From Prorocentrum cordatum (Eukaryota > Sar > Dinophyceae > Prorocentrales > Prorocentraceae), in NCBI GenBank assembly GCA_963575745.1, contig CAUYUJ010000754.1, forward strand, positions 25,001 to 89,000: 64,000 nt of DNA. The letters run 5' to 3'. The position numbers and the translations under genes are program-made. Below the pieces are notes generated by a model. It was not told where the DNA came from, searched no databases, and saw only the letters and a program-made list of their open reading frames with translations. This document shows, in pieces, positions 48,140 through 61,800 of this stretch. How positions within the stretch are numbered: the stretch's first letter is position 1; every line of letters begins with the position of its first letter.

Positions 48140-48418
48140 GGTTTCGTGCCCCAGGAGAGGCGCAATCTATAGCAACAGACGTACATAAAACATTGCGGAT
48201 TAGAGCCACAGGAGAAGGGCAATCTATAGGAACACGCGTAAAACACCAAGGACTCGTGCCCCAGGAGAGGCCCAATACATAGGAACATGAGTAAAACATT
48301 TAGGATTGTGTACACAGGAGAAGGACCATCTATAGAAACATACGTAGAACATCAAAGAATCGTGCTCCAGGTGAGGCCCAATCGATAGGAGCATACGTAA
48401 CACACATGGGATTGGAGC
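48140..48418 (+). repeat. ~53-57-bp tandem repeat, five units
   Basis: CAGGAGAGGCNCAATCTATAGG-type units begin at 48152, 48209, 48262, 48315 and 48368 (spacing 57, 53, 53, 53). Each contains ATAGGAACANNCGTAAAACA. Confidence 0.9.
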
Positions 48419-48419
48419 C

Positions 48420-48685
48420 ACTCCTGTTGCCTTCTGAGGCCTCCTGCTCCTGGGGCCTCTCGGGGCCTCCTGTTGCCTTCCGAGGCCTCCTGGCGCTTCC
48501 TGTTGCCTCCTGGGGCCTCCTGTGGTTTCCCGAGGCCTTCTGGAGCTTCCTGGGGCCTCCTGGAGCCTCTTGGGACATCCTGTGGCCTCTTGAGTCTTTC
48601 TGTGGCCTCCTGATGCCTCCTGGGACCTCATGTGGTCTCCTGGGGCCTCCTGGAGCCTGTTGGGGCCTCCTGTGGCATCCTGAGA
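48420..48685 (+). repeat. GGCCTCCTG-word array, right block
   Basis: CCTGGGGCCTCCTG and CCTGTTGCCTTC words, 10-12-bp period, similar in style to the CCAAGA family but with different word content. Confidence 0.85.
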
Positions 48686-48718
48686 AGAATCTGCGCCCAC
48701 GAGCCTGGCCACCAAAAC

Positions 48719-49562
48719 AAGCAAACCGATCGAGACATCCTCAAAATCTGGCCCACCTGGGGGGTGAAAATGAGCGCCTCGCTCGAGACATCCTCCAAAT
48801 CTGCTCCGAAAGCGAAGGATGTTGGGCCCAGAAACAAGCAAACCGCCTGAGACATCCCCACAAAATGGCCGCGAACGAGCCCGTGCAACCACCCCTGGCG
48901 GCTCCCCTTAGGGGTGCTGAAATGAGCGCCTCGCTCGAGACATCCTCCAAATCTGCTCCGAAAGCGAAGGATGTTGGGCCAGAAACAGCAAACCGCCTGA
49001 GACATCCCCACAAAATGGCCGCGAACGAGCCCGTGCAACCACCCCTGGCGGCTCCCCTTAGGGGTGCTGAAATGAGCGCCTCGCTCGAGACATCCTCCAA
49101 ATCTGCTCCGAAAGCGAAGGATGTTGGGCCCAGAAACAAGCAAACCGCCTGAGACATCCCCACAAAATGGCCGCGAACGAGCCCGTGCAACCACCCCTGG
49201 CGGCTCCCCTTAGGGGTGCTGAAATGAGCGCCTCGCTCGAGACATCCTCCAAATCTGCTCCGAAAGCGAAGGATGTTGGGCCCAGAAACAAGCAAACCGC
49301 CTGAGACATCCCCACAAAATGGCCGCGAACGAGCCCGTGCAACCACCCCTGGCGGCTCCCCTTAGGGGTGCTGAAATGAGCGCCTCGCTCGAGACATCCT
49401 CCAAATCTGCTCCGAAAGCGAAGGATGTTGGGCACAGAAACAGGCAAACCGCCTGAGACATCCCCACAAAATGGCCGCGAACGAGCCCGTGCAAACACCC
49501 CTGGCGGCTCCCCTTAGGGGTGCTGAAACCAGCGCCCCGCCTGAGACATCCTCACAATCTGC
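48719..49562 (+). repeat. 152-bp tandem repeat, ~5.5 units
   Basis: The marker AACCGCCTGAGACATCCCC recurs at 48841, 48991, 49143, 49295 and 49447 (spacing 150, 152, 152, 152). Units are nearly identical; the first (48719) and last are diverged. Because 152 is not a multiple of 3, long frames through it change meaning each unit, which argues against coding. Each unit has GGCTCCCCTTAGGGGTGCTG, a small hairpin. Confidence 0.95.
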
Positions 49563-49574
49563 TCTCCAAGCGTG

Positions 49575-49820
49575 AGAAAGTCTGTTTATGTGTACGTCTG
49601 GGTATGAGTAAGTCTGAGTATGAGTAATACTGTGTATGTGTAAGTCTGGGTATGAGTAAGTCTGTGTATGAGTACGTCTGGGTGTGAGTAAGTCTGTGTA
49701 TGAGTAAGTCTGTGTATGAATATGTCTGAGTGTGAGTAAGTCTGAGTATGAGTAGGTCTGAGTATGAGTAAGTCTGAGCATGAGTAAGTCTGAGTATGAG
49801 TAGGTCTGAGTATGAGGAAA
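49575..49820 (+). repeat. 16-bp tandem repeat (GTCTGAGTATGAGTAA)
   Basis: About 15 units with GTGTATG/GGTATG variants. A GGA-rich stretch follows to ~49865. Confidence 0.93.
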
Positions 49821-50067
49821 GAGGAGGAGGGGAGGAGGAAGGAGGAGGGAGGAGAAGGAGTAGGAGGCGTCCAAGTAATAACAAGAACCCCATCTTAGGA
49901 TATGGGGAAAAACCCAGCCGCAGCGTCTCAACCTAGGGTCCTCGCTCTCCTCCCCGCCCGCCCCGTCCGAACCAATCACGCACCCCAAGTCAAGCTGGAA
50001 ATAATCAAGTCGGAGATGCGGACCGCGGCGATCCGTGCCCTGGATGAGAGTACAACAATGCTGTCCC

Positions 50068-50190
50068 CTCCTCCTCCTCCTCCTCCTCCTCCTCCTCCTC
50101 CTCCGCCTCCGCCTCCGCCTCCCCCTCCCCCTCCTCCTCCTCCTCCTCCTCCTCCTCCTCCTCCTCCTCCTCCTCCTCCTCCTCCCCCTT
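50068..50190 (+). repeat. (TCC)n array
   Basis: TCC with a short GCC/CCC-rich interruption at ~50103-50130. Confidence 0.95.
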
Positions 50191-51985
50191 TCGCTCCTGC
50201 TCATTCTCCTCCTCGCCCGCGGAGGGGTGCCTCGGTGAGTGGGCGGCTCATCGGGGCCTCGGGGGAATTAAAGCCCGCTCAGCCGTCCTTCGAGGCGCCG
50301 CTGTGGGTCAGGTCGGGTCCTGGGGTGTCAGGTTGTCCAGCGTGGCCGCTCGGGCCACGGAGGGCAACGTGACCCTCAGGGCACGGCCTCACCTGCCGCG
50401 AAAAAACACCCACTAGCGGGTGGTGGTGGGCGTGGAGGGACTAGACGGCTGGGGTCCTGTCCGCCCCAGCGCCAGCCTCCGCACCCGGGTCCTCCCGCAC
50501 CACGAGGTGGTCGGGTGAGGCTCATGGATGCGTGCAACATGGTCCCCCTTGGGCAGGGGGGCATGCAATCGTCCTGGGCTCCGCGTAGTCTCGCGCCGGG
50601 TGACCCGCCTGTGCGGCCGAGGGAGTTCCAGGGTCCCGACCTGCAGAGGCAGGCGGAGGCGTGGGTCAGCGTGGGTGAATGGCTTGCGCGCGCAGGAGCG
50701 GCGGAGGCGCCGTTGGGGCTGCCTCTTCTTGTCCCTCCCTCCTCTCACCCCCACGCTCCTCCCTCGACCCCTGCCCCCAGGTTTTTCAAGGCAGGGCTAG
50801 GCGGCCCTGAGGGGGGAGGTCTGTTTAGGAGTAGACAGTGCGGCGTAGCAGTGCCTTGGCAGCTGCTCCGCCAAGAGGCCTGGGGCTGAGGCCGTCCGAC
50901 CACTGCCCGCCGCGGCCGCGTGCGCGGGCGTGCCGAGCGGTGCGGCACTCGTTCCACGGGCTGAACACGGGTGTTAAAACTCCTCTTTCTCCTTTTCCTC
51001 CTCCTCCTCCTGCTCCTCCTCCTTCTCCTCGTCCTCCTCCTCCTCCTGGTCCTCCTCCTCCTCCTCCTCCTCCACCTCCCTTTCTTATCCTTCGCATCAT
51101 TACCCTCACTATTGTCCGCCTACTGGGTTGGGCAAATCAGGCGTCCGCACTCTCCGTAAAGCGCGAGAGAGGGAGCTCCATGGCATCTTGGAGCAGGGGG
51201 GACATGTCGTCCGAGCCGGTGAAGCTCTCCATCGTGTTGTGGCTGTCGAAGCCGATCATACATCCATGCACGAATCCCTGCACAGGACAGGGGGGGAGAT
51301 TTTGCTGTGGCCAGCTGCGCGGCGGACTCGCGCACGGGCTGACGCACAGGGCGCGGAAAATACATCAGAAAAGGTACAACGCAAAGTACACTGAGGCAGA
51401 GAAGAGGTACATAAGAGGGATGAGGAGGAGGGAGGTGGAGAAGAGGGAAGGGAGAGCTTCTGTGGTTGCTCCCACCCCGCAGGGCGGTAGCCGCCATGCT
51501 GCGTGCACCTCCACCCCGCGGGGACTATGGGCCATCGCATCCAGGACCTGTCCCCCAGGAGAACGGAGGGAAGAGGAAAGACGAGAAGGGAGGATGACGG
51601 ATGCGGAGGGAGAAGGAGGGAGAAGGAGGGAGAAGGAGGAGGAGGCGGAGGAGGAGGAGCAACCTCAGCAAGGGCAGAAGCAGGAGGGGCAGGAGGAGCA
51701 GTGCAACCGCGGCCAAGCACGGCCTGCAGGCAAATCTGCTGTGGTGGCTATCTCGAGGGGGGGGCCTCAGGGACGGGGCCGAGGGCGCCCGTATCGAGAG
51801 GCTCCTGCCTCAGGAGACGGCACGGCCGACACCACACCCACCCTCCCGGCTCCTCCCTTACCCCTCATCGATTCTCGCTCTTCCACCGTCCCCTGCCCCT
51901 CCGTCCTCCATCCTTATCCTCCCTCGCTGCTCTCCCGGGACTCCGCCTTAGCATGCCCTCCTTCTCTTCCTAGTCCTCCTGAATA
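50191..51985. other. GC-rich spacer with TCC and GGA tracts
   Basis: Contains a TCC tract (50993-51080) and GGA-rich DNA (51598-51665). No domain recognised in the open frames of either strand. Confidence 0.5.
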
Positions 51986-52300
51986 TTGATTATCCTCCTC
52001 CTCGTCCTCCTCCTCCTCCTCCTCCTCTTCCATCTCCTCATGCATCCTCACCAAGCCTCCTCCTCCTCCTCCTCATCATCATCATCATCATCACCACCAC
52101 CAGCATCGCCGCCGCCGCCCTCGCCGTCGTCATCGTAATCGTCATCGTCATCGTCATCGTGGTCGTCCTCGACATCGAAATCGTCCCCGTCATCGTAGCC
52201 GCCGCTCTTGCACGTCCTTTCTCTGCTCGCCCTTCCTCCTTAACCTGCTCGCCCTTCCTCCATAACCTTGTCCTTATCACCCTCATTTTCCGTACCCCCC
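51986..52300 (+). repeat. TCC, ATC and GTC triplet cluster
   Basis: (TCC)n at 51990-52070, (ATC)n at 52072-52090, GTCATC to ~52200. Confidence 0.88.
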
Positions 52301-52559
52301 ACCCGTCGTCATCAACCTTTTGCTTCTTCGGATCATCTCAATCATACTCCTCTCGTCGTCATATTATTCCTCCTTCGCCGCCTCCTACTTACCATGTCCC
52401 TGATGATGGTCATCAGCATCCTCAACATTCCCATCCTCATGTTCCTTAGCCTCCTCCCATTCTCCTTGTTCCTCCAGCCATTGGTCAAAGCCTGCTCCTC
52501 GCCCTCAACCACCCACTCCCCGCCTCCTCAGCCTCATCCTCCTCCTCCTGCTCGCCATG

Positions 52560-52865
52560 GTCATCATCGTCGTCGTGATCATCATCGTCAGCAGCAGCAG
52601 CACTATCATCATCATCATCATCATCATCAGCATCGTCGTCATTATCACCATCACCATCATCATCATATCACCATCATCATTACCATTATCACCACCAACA
52701 CCATCATCATCAGCATCATCAGCAGCACCAGAAGCATGATGATCACCCTCGTCATCAGCAGCAACCCCATTAGCATCATAATCATCATCAGCCGTATCCT
52801 CACAGTCACCATCATCATCAACATCATAAGCATTAGCATCCTCATCTTCATCGTCCTCGTTATCC
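52560..52865 (+). repeat. (ATC)n array
   Basis: ATC with AGC/ACC variants, preceded by ~250 bp of pyrimidine-rich low-copy DNA. Confidence 0.93.
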
Positions 52866-52899
52866 GAGAAAGCGCGTTTCATGGGCGCTCGACTTGGGA

Positions 52900-53215
52900 A
52901 CATTCGGCAGCGCGTTTCAAACCGGGGAGTGGCACCCCCCAACACTCGGCGCCGTCGATCAAAACCAGGGGGACTCCCCTCCCCCAAACCCCCCCGCTCC
53001 CGAACCCCCCCCCCTCCCAAAGTGGGGGGTTCAAAACCTCCCCCCCTTTGTCGCCGGCGCTGGCGCCGGCGCCAAAGGGGACGCAGCGACGATGACCAGA
53101 ACCAGCTCAAGGGGAGGAGGGTTCAAACCCCCCCCCATGGCGTCGGAGCCGGCGCGGGCGCTGGCGGCGGCCAGCAGCGCCGGCGCTCGCGCCGCCGACA
53201 GCGGGGACGCAGCGA
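52900..53215 (+). repeat. C-run module with GGCGCTGGCGCC blocks, left of CCA array
   Basis: Two C-run blocks with GGTTCAAAACC and GGGTTCAAACCC, each next to a GCCGGCGC-rich segment (53048-53072; 53142-53195) and GGGGACGCAGCGACGAT (53079, 53202). A GC-rich counterpart follows the CCA array at 53755-53870. Confidence 0.7.
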
Positions 53216-53745
53216 CGATTACCACCACTACCACCACCACCACTACCACCACCACCACCGCCTCAACCCACCACCACCACCACCAACCCACCACACAACC
53301 ACCACCACCACCACCACAGCCACCACCACCACCACAACCAACACCACCACCACAATTCACCATCACCACCACCACTACAAAAACCCACCACCACTACCAC
53401 CGCCACCACAATCTAGCACACCACCACCACCACTCCCTCAACCAACACCACTACCAGCAGCACAGCCCACTACCACCACCACAAACCACCACACCACCAC
53501 CACCACCACCACCGCCACCACCACCACCAGCACCACCTCCACAAACCAACGCCAGCACCACAACCCACCACCACCACCACCACAAACCACTACCACACCA
53601 CCACCAAACCACCACCACCACCACCACCACAACCCACCACCACCACCATCACCACCACAAACCACCACCACACCAAGACCAAACCACCACAACCACCACC
53701 ACCGCCACCACCACCACCACCACCACAACCCACCACAAACACCAC
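53216..53745 (+). repeat. (CCA)n array, ~530 bp
   Basis: CCA triplets with CAA and ACT variants; frames read Thr, His or Pro runs. Confidence 0.97.
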
Positions 53746-53754
53746 CGTCGTCCT

Positions 53755-53990
53755 CGTCGACGCTCCCCGCCGCCGCCGCCCGCCGCCGCAGGCGCCGGCG
53801 CCGGCCCAGAAAAGGAAATCGTCGTCCCCGCCGCCGCCGCCAGCCGCCCGCCGACGCAGGCGCCAGCCCGAGGAGAGAGGAAAGGTAGGGAGGGTGGGGG
53901 GGGTTCGACCCCCCCCCCCTCCGTCACGGGAGAGGGGGGGGGGGTTCGAACCCCCCCCCCTCCATCCAGGGGAGCCCTCCTCCAAGCGAG
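53755..53990 (+). repeat. GC-rich and C-run module, right of CCA array
   Basis: CGCCGCCGCC and GGCGCCGGCGCCGG, then GGGGGGTTCGACCCCCC (53899) and GGGGGGTTCGAACCCCCCC (53941), each a self-complementary TTCGA centre within G/C runs. Confidence 0.75.
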
Positions 53991-53997
53991 AACGCGC

Positions 53998-56112
<2,115 letters not shown>

Positions 56113-57440
56113 CCTACCACCTCCTCTCTCCTCCTTCCAGCTCGTATCTGTCCTGATCCCTCTCATCTTCCTCTTCCTCTCGTCCCCCCTGCTCGTGCAT
56201 CCTCACACCCCCCGACCGCACCCCTCCTCTTCCATGTTCCTTCCACCATCACTCCTATACCTCCTAATCCTCCTCCTCCTCCTCCTGTTCCTCCTCCAGC
56301 GGTTCCTCCTTATCATTGTCCACATGTCTGTCGTTCCTCTCTCCTTCTGCGTCATCACGCCTCTAAACTAAGGACGACAAAACGCATCCGCGAATCAACT
56401 CTACGAACCTAGACGCACTCTCACCACAGCCCTCCATCCAGACGTCTTCGAATGCACCCTTTTCGACTCGACAATTTTCTCTGCACTGGCTTTGCCCGTG
56501 CTGTTTCCACGCTATCTTCAACACACTTATCCTTCAGCGATCTGTTCATACTGCTCATAATTGCGCCCCCAATTCCAATCTAGTTGGCGTATACTGCTCG
56601 AGCGCATGATTCGCGAAGCTCGAACGTGAATTCTAAGCCAAACTCATTTAGCTACACATGGCCTCGGTTGTGCTCGGGCAAGCGTAGCTACACCTGAGCG
56701 TCCCTGCTTCACTGCAGAGCTTGCCTTGGCTAGCTCCAGCTTGAGGGAAATACGTGACGAATTGACCACAAACTCTTGTACTGAATGCTGCTCACACAAT
56801 GCTGATCGTACCCTTCGGACTGAATACAACCCTGATCTGCGCTCCTGCAGAATCCACCAGCCGATAATGAAATACGTGAAGAAGGCAATCATCCTGGTAG
56901 CCGGGCTTACTGCTGAAGCAATGGCACAAACACGAGGGACTGCCTTATGGTTCTAGTCTGGTTGGGATGCTGCTAGCCGAACAGCAAGCTTCGTTTCAGC
57001 TAGGCAACCCACATACTTGTCTATATGTGATATGAGTCAGGTGGACGAGGGAGGCGGAAAGTTGCATAGCCTGGCGTAAAGACCCAGGACAAGGGAAAGC
57101 GTACAGAAACGGAGTGAAAAGAGAGGGGTCGAGTGTGGCAAGGGCAAGCGAGGTACAAGGTGCAGGAGGGGGAAAGGCAGTGCCGAAAAAATCCGCCACC
57201 GTGCAGTGGCCACTGGAAGAAGCGCCCCCGGATCCTCGATAGCCGGTTGAATATTGTTGACCCTCGGAGGGAGCCGAGAACCCCTGATTTCCAGGATTCG
57301 CTTCTTGGGGTGTTCCGCATGACTTTTCCCGAGGTCAGGAGTCCTAGGGTCCGTCTGGAGAATTCTCGGGAAATTGTGGACCGTTTTGATAGCTCCGGGG
57401 GCGGGCTCAAGAAGCCAAAATTTGCCCAAACCATCAAGAC
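56113..57440. other. Low-copy region
   Basis: Short TCC tract near 56270, then ~1.1 kb of more even base composition. The plus frame ending at 56956 (IHQPIMKYVKKAIILVAGLT) and the minus frame 57021-57437 are open, but neither is recognised. No gene called. Confidence 0.4.
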
Positions 57441-57469
57441 GTAGGCATGTGTTTAGCATTATCTCCATT

Positions 57470-57725
57470 TTCGGTGTTACAAAGCTTCCAGGACTGCCAG
57501 ACAGGACCCCAAGATCGAGGCCCCCAAGACAGTCCCCAAGAGCCCTCCCCCCAAAGGTCGCCGCCGAGACCCCATGAGTCTCCCACAAGATCCCCGAAGG
57601 CACCCCAACAGGCCCCTGGGAGGTCGTAAAAGGCCCTCAAAAGCCCACGAAGGCTCCAAAAACGAACCTCAAGAGGCACCCAAGCAAATCTCGAAAGGCC
57701 TCTACGAGGCCACCAGAGGTACACG
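57470..57725 (+). mobile_element. CCAAGA-family fragment, copy 7
   Basis: Word array (CCCCAAGA, GGCCCCCAAGA), preceded by a weak core-like CATTATCTCCATTTTCGG at 57457. No GGATACGCGAA end. Confidence 0.6.
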
Positions 57726-57729
57726 ACAC

Positions 57730-58385
57730 AGTCAGAGTGGCGGGGAGGGGCCGAAGGCCACTAGATCGAACAAGCGGGAAAAAGGAATATGTAGGGCAGG
57801 AGTGTGCCTAAGAAAAGACACCGAGCACAATGCTGCTCACAGCATGCAAATCCAAAGACTCCTCACGGGCAACCAGCTGAATGAATGAAGGGAATCTGCA
57901 TCGATGATGTCCTCGTTGTGCTTGGGCCGCATCCATTGTCCTGAACAGGAGAAAAGAACGAATCGAAGCCTCCCGCCACGTGGAATTTCTTAGGATCCAT
58001 CAGTACGAGATCGCACCAAGTCCTATCAGTGAGTGAATGAACCGTTACAACAGCCCGACTCAAAATGGCAGGAGACAAGGAAGAGAAGAGGAGCAGGACG
58101 GCGACGACGACGACGACAACGTGGAGGGAGGGAAAGAAAGAAGTTACCGCCTGCAAAATCGGAGGAAGAAAGGACCACGATGGCGACGATGCCAATGACA
58201 AGGGGGGAGAGGGAAAAGGCAGAACAGAGATTGTGGGGGGTGGAGGGCGTCGGTGAGAGCGGAAACAGAAAGGAAGGAAAGGGGGGGCACGGGGGGAGGG
58301 TGGAGGGGAAAGGGTAAAGAGGAAAACGGGCGGGGGGTGGAACAGGAAAGGGTGAGGAAGGGGCAGATGGGAGAGGGCGGGAAGG
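57730..58385. other. Low-copy then G/A-rich spacer
   Basis: GAC tract near 58095, G/A-rich from 58200 to 58380. No gene recognised. Confidence 0.45.
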
Positions 58386-58389
58386 CACT

Positions 58390-58562
58390 TCACCAAAGAA
58401 TCCCATCCCACAAGCCCTCGGGGCTGAGGTGGTTTTGCACGATTACCCTTCCATCCTGCCCACTTGTTCCCCCTTGGAAAGGGGTTCTTAACCCTCACCC
58501 TGCCCAATACCCGTGGGTCTGGAGAGGGGGAGTCGCGAACGATCCGAGCGTCCAAGTGGCCT
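58390..58562 (-). mobile_element. CCAAGA-family end block, solitary
   Basis: Matches the segment near the palindrome centre (4705-4850): AATCCCATCCCACAAGCCCT, GAGGTGGTTTTGC, CCCCCTTGGAAAGGGGTT, GTGGGTCTGGAGAGGGGG, GAGCGTCCAAGTGGCC. Here it stands without a word array on its left. Confidence 0.7.
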
Positions 58563-58774
58563 CAGTGAGAAGGCAAAAAATATGTCACAACCAGCGTTCG
58601 CATTTACAGGCTTATACTTCCTCTGCTTGAAGGAATTGGATCGATTACCCAAGGTCTCGGCTGGCCGGTTGCTGCACTGTCGTGGGCGACACGCGCTGGA
58701 GGGGTACCGGTTTGGCTGGTGCCTGATTGATGCCCGGTTGCGGGCGCTCGTGGGCGCCTCGTGGACGCCACATA

Positions 58775-59125
58775 GCTTGCACCACAGAGCTTGCACCACG
58801 TAGCTTGCACAAGATAGCTTGCACCACATATCTGAAACCACATGGGTTGCGCCACATGCATTGCACAACCTAGCTTAGATCACATAGCTTGCACCACCCA
58901 TGCTGCACCATACATATATGTATATATGTGTGATATATGTAAACGAATGATCAAACATACATATGTGTATATATATGAACTACGTCACATAATTTGCATA
59001 ATAAAACGTGCACTCTACAAGCTACATCACATAACATGCACCACACATCTTGCGCCACATCGTTTACACAGCTTGTCACATATAGGTTACACCACACAGC
59101 GTGTGCCACATATCCTGCACCACAT
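58775..59125 (+). repeat. ~15-bp degenerate tandem (TAGCTTGCACCACA)
   Basis: TAGCTTGCACCACA-type units with a TA-rich interruption (58913-58975). The minus frame reads Cys/Trp-rich sequence as a repeat artefact. Confidence 0.75.
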
Positions 59126-59134
59126 GCTCCTCGA

Positions 59135-59945
59135 CCCGTTGGGGTTCATCGGCGTGTGAAATGTTCCCCCTCCCCATACCCCTTCCGCGGGAGCCCAGTC
59201 TGGTCGATTTGCACGGGGGGATCCCCTGGGGACCGGCCGAAGGCGCCACGAGGGAACAGAGGGCCCCCAAACAGGCCAGGAGGGCACCAAGAGGCCCTCT
59301 GGACGGTCCAAAATGGCCACGAGCCGCCAAAAGATCGATCGAAAACGCCCACGATGGCCTCCAGACGGCCCAAGAGGCCACCAAGACACCCCAAGAAGCC
59401 CTCAACAGGCGTCCCAAACGGTCTCAAACTGTAAAAATCGCCCCGTTCCCCTGGGAAAAACCTACATTTATTGCACATTCGCCTTCCCTGCGATCACAAC
59501 ATCCAAAACAGCCCAAGAAGCCTCTCGGGTCGCTCCAAGACGGCCAAAGAGGCCCCCCCGACGGCTCGCAGACGACCCAAACGGGGGGACTGAGGGCCCG
59601 AAAACAAGCCAAGAGGGCACCAAAAGGCCACGAGCCGCCAAAGGATCGATCGAAAACGCCCACGCTGGCCTCCAGACGGCCCAAGAAGGTCCCAAGACGC
59701 CCCGAGAAGCCGTCAAGAGGCGTCCAAAGAGCAAAACTCGCCCCATTTGCACTGGACAAACTGTATGTTTAGTACATTCGCCTCTCCTGCGATCAAGAGT
59801 TCCAAGACAGCCTAAGAAGCCTCCTGGGTCGCCCCACGACAACCCAAAAGGCCCCCAAAAGGGTTCCCGGACTATCCAAAACGGGCCCCGCACCCCCCCC
59901 CCCCAAAAAAAAAAAAAAACAGTGGCCCGGGAGGGCCCCGCGACA
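59135..59945 (+). mobile_element. CCAAGA-family elements, copy 8 (two word arrays with AT-richer cores)
   Basis: Starts with CGTTGGGGTTCATCGGCGTG and TCTGGTCGATTTGCACGGGG, an end block shared with 62075-62160. Two arrays follow, each with a core near 59427-59500 and 59730-59805 containing AAATCGCCCC or AACTCGCCCC, CATTCGCCT and CTGCGATCA. The repeat period of ~300 bp suggests a tandem duplication. A 14-A run at 59908 ends the block. Confidence 0.7.
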
Positions 59946-60225
59946 ACCCCGTGATGGGGCCTAGAGGGGGAACCTACACGGACATCTCGAGCCCTTTACC
60001 CCGCACCGCCGCCCGGATTTCCCAAAAAGCCCCCAACAGGCTCCCAGGGAGCCCCGCGGACGGACGGACGGAAGCCTGGCGCCTGCACGGCGCATTGGCG
60101 GAAACAGGTCGGCAAACAAGAAGCCTGCGCGAGGATGCTCGGGTCAATCTGTGATGTTCACATCCTCCCGGGGCTGTCCCCAGAAGGAAGCGGTTCACTG
60201 GACAAGCAACTTCACACATCGATCT
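59946..60225. other. Low-copy spacer
   Basis: Lies between the family array and the 3' end of the minus-strand RT relic. It may include that element's 3' untranslated region. Confidence 0.4.
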
Positions 60226-60229
60226 GTCT

Positions 60230-61468
60230 CATCAGTGGTTGTGACCGCACGCAGGCCATTGCTGTTCAGGCCTCCCTCGTCCCCGGCGGAGATCCCAGCG
60301 TCGTGGCTCGAATGGTTGTGGTTCGCAAGTAAACAGTCGTGACAAATTGTCCTCTGGAAGTGCAGCAACGTTACGATGCAGTGCGGTTTGCCTCTCCATC
60401 AGCGTGGCGCTAAGCGCTGTCGTGCCACTTCTCTCCAATACGGTACTGTCTGAAACCAGGGACACACATGAAGATAGAATTCATCAGATTTTACTGAGGG
60501 ACCGCGCATGAAACTCGCTAAGGTTTCGCTTGTCTGCTCGGTGTAGCCATTTTGATTCCAAATTGCACATCAACTTGGGAGTGACAATTGCACTGAATCC
60601 TCAAGTGCTCCAGCTCGCGCAATATTCGCATACGCCCAACATTGCTGTAGAGATTTGACTACCCCTTTTGCCTCGCCAATTTTGCGAGCCAGCTCCCGTC
60701 TGGCTGTCGCGTCTGACGTCAAGAGACCCCCCAACTACACGACGTTGTCCTCCACCCTTCGTACCCGACGGATCAGAAATCGTACCATCGTGGTCGATGC
60801 CAATAGAAACACTTCTGCCCTAATTCACTTCCAAGCCGTAGCGCGCCCCTCTTGCGATAACCGCTCTACTAAAAACTGTAGTTTTTCCGTGTTGCCGCTG
60901 ACGAGCATCCGCGTCGTCGGCGTACAACAATTCAGAACATACCACATACGGCGGTTCCTTGGCGCCGTCTCCCCTGGCTTGCATATTGCTGTCTACGTCG
61001 CGAAACATGACCGACTGGATCATGATGAACAAGTAGGGGGAAGAGGGCACCCTTGAACGATGCCAGCGCGTTGTGGTCGTTGTGATGAGTCCCCCCGCAA
61101 TCTTTTAGCACAAGATACGGCTCATTACAAATACGAGCTATGAACTCCACCATCCGCTCTGGGATGCCAGATCTGTGCAGCGCCCCCATGAGAATATCAT
61201 GTTTTACTATGTCAAGTGCTGTGGCCCAGTCTAGAAAAATCGCCAGCAACCCAAGCGATGCCGTCGAGCGCGCTGCATCGAACATCCGGCGAGCGATAGA
61301 AATAGATTGCACCGTGCTGCGCCGACGACGGAACCCGAGTTGTGACTGACGTATGCGCCCCTCTGCACCTCCAGCCTGCAATCGTTGCTGCACCATGGAT
61401 GCTACGATGTTGTATCCCACTGGCAGCAGCTTGATGGGTCTGTCGGAGCTCCGCGAGGCACCAAAAAA
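60230..61468 (-). pseudogene. Second non-LTR reverse transcriptase relic
   Basis: Minus strand, 5' truncated at ~61468, where RT sequence is joined to CCAAGA-family DNA. Motifs in order: RPIKLLPVGYNIVASMVQQR (61465), QLGFRRRRSTVQS (~61348), motif A FLDWATALDIVKHD (~61240), then IVQGCPL in a shifted frame (motif B, ~61055), PYLFIMIQ, and motif C LLYADD (60905-60930). Downstream are LARKIGEAKGVVKSL, KWLHRADKRN then two stops, TLMERQTALHRNVAALP and WDLRRGRGRPEQQWP (C-terminal region typical of LINEs). Frameshift near 61050 and stops near 60490 show it is dead. Motif C is canonical YADD, unlike VDD in the 1-9.7 kb element, so it is a different lineage. Confidence 0.8.
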
Positions 61469-61469
61469 C

Positions 61470-61800
61470 TCCTCTGAGGCCTCCAGGAGGACCCCACGAG
61501 GTTCAAAAACTGTTTCCAAAACGCCCCCGAGACGCCACCTACAAGACCCTGTCCGCCATCCGCGTGGCCTCCGACCCGCAGCCTAGGCGCGGGTGGCGGT
61601 ATGTGCCGAAGGCTAGTCGATAATCATCCTTCTGAAATTTGAACATGCGCCCGCCGTTAGTACACGCGGGTTCTCGCCAGTTCCCCTGTGCGTGCACGGC
61701 AAACAATGGAAATATCAGCCGCAGAAACAAAGCTTGCCCATACAGGCTGTGCCGCGATTGCCGTAGGCCCCGAGGGGGCACTTTTGGCGAGCGCGCGGCA
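61470..61800. other. Mixed spacer with short family words
   Basis: GGAGCTCC/GAGGCC words border the RT relic, then ~200 bp of low-copy DNA. CACGCGGGTTCTCGCC at 61663 recurs at 61897. Confidence 0.45.

Noticed and set aside
48841-49562. CRISPR-like array in the 152-bp repeats
   Set aside because: Units are whole tandem repeats without variable spacers, in a eukaryotic context.
53941-53960. tRNA B-box-like GGTTCGAACCC motifs (also 37340, 25235)
   Set aside because: They sit inside G/C runs with no A box or cloverleaf nearby.
60542-60566. Second spliced-leader-like match (TAGCCATTTTG)
   Set aside because: Only ~12 bases match, and on the other strand it is ordinary RT-relic coding sequence (KWLHRA).
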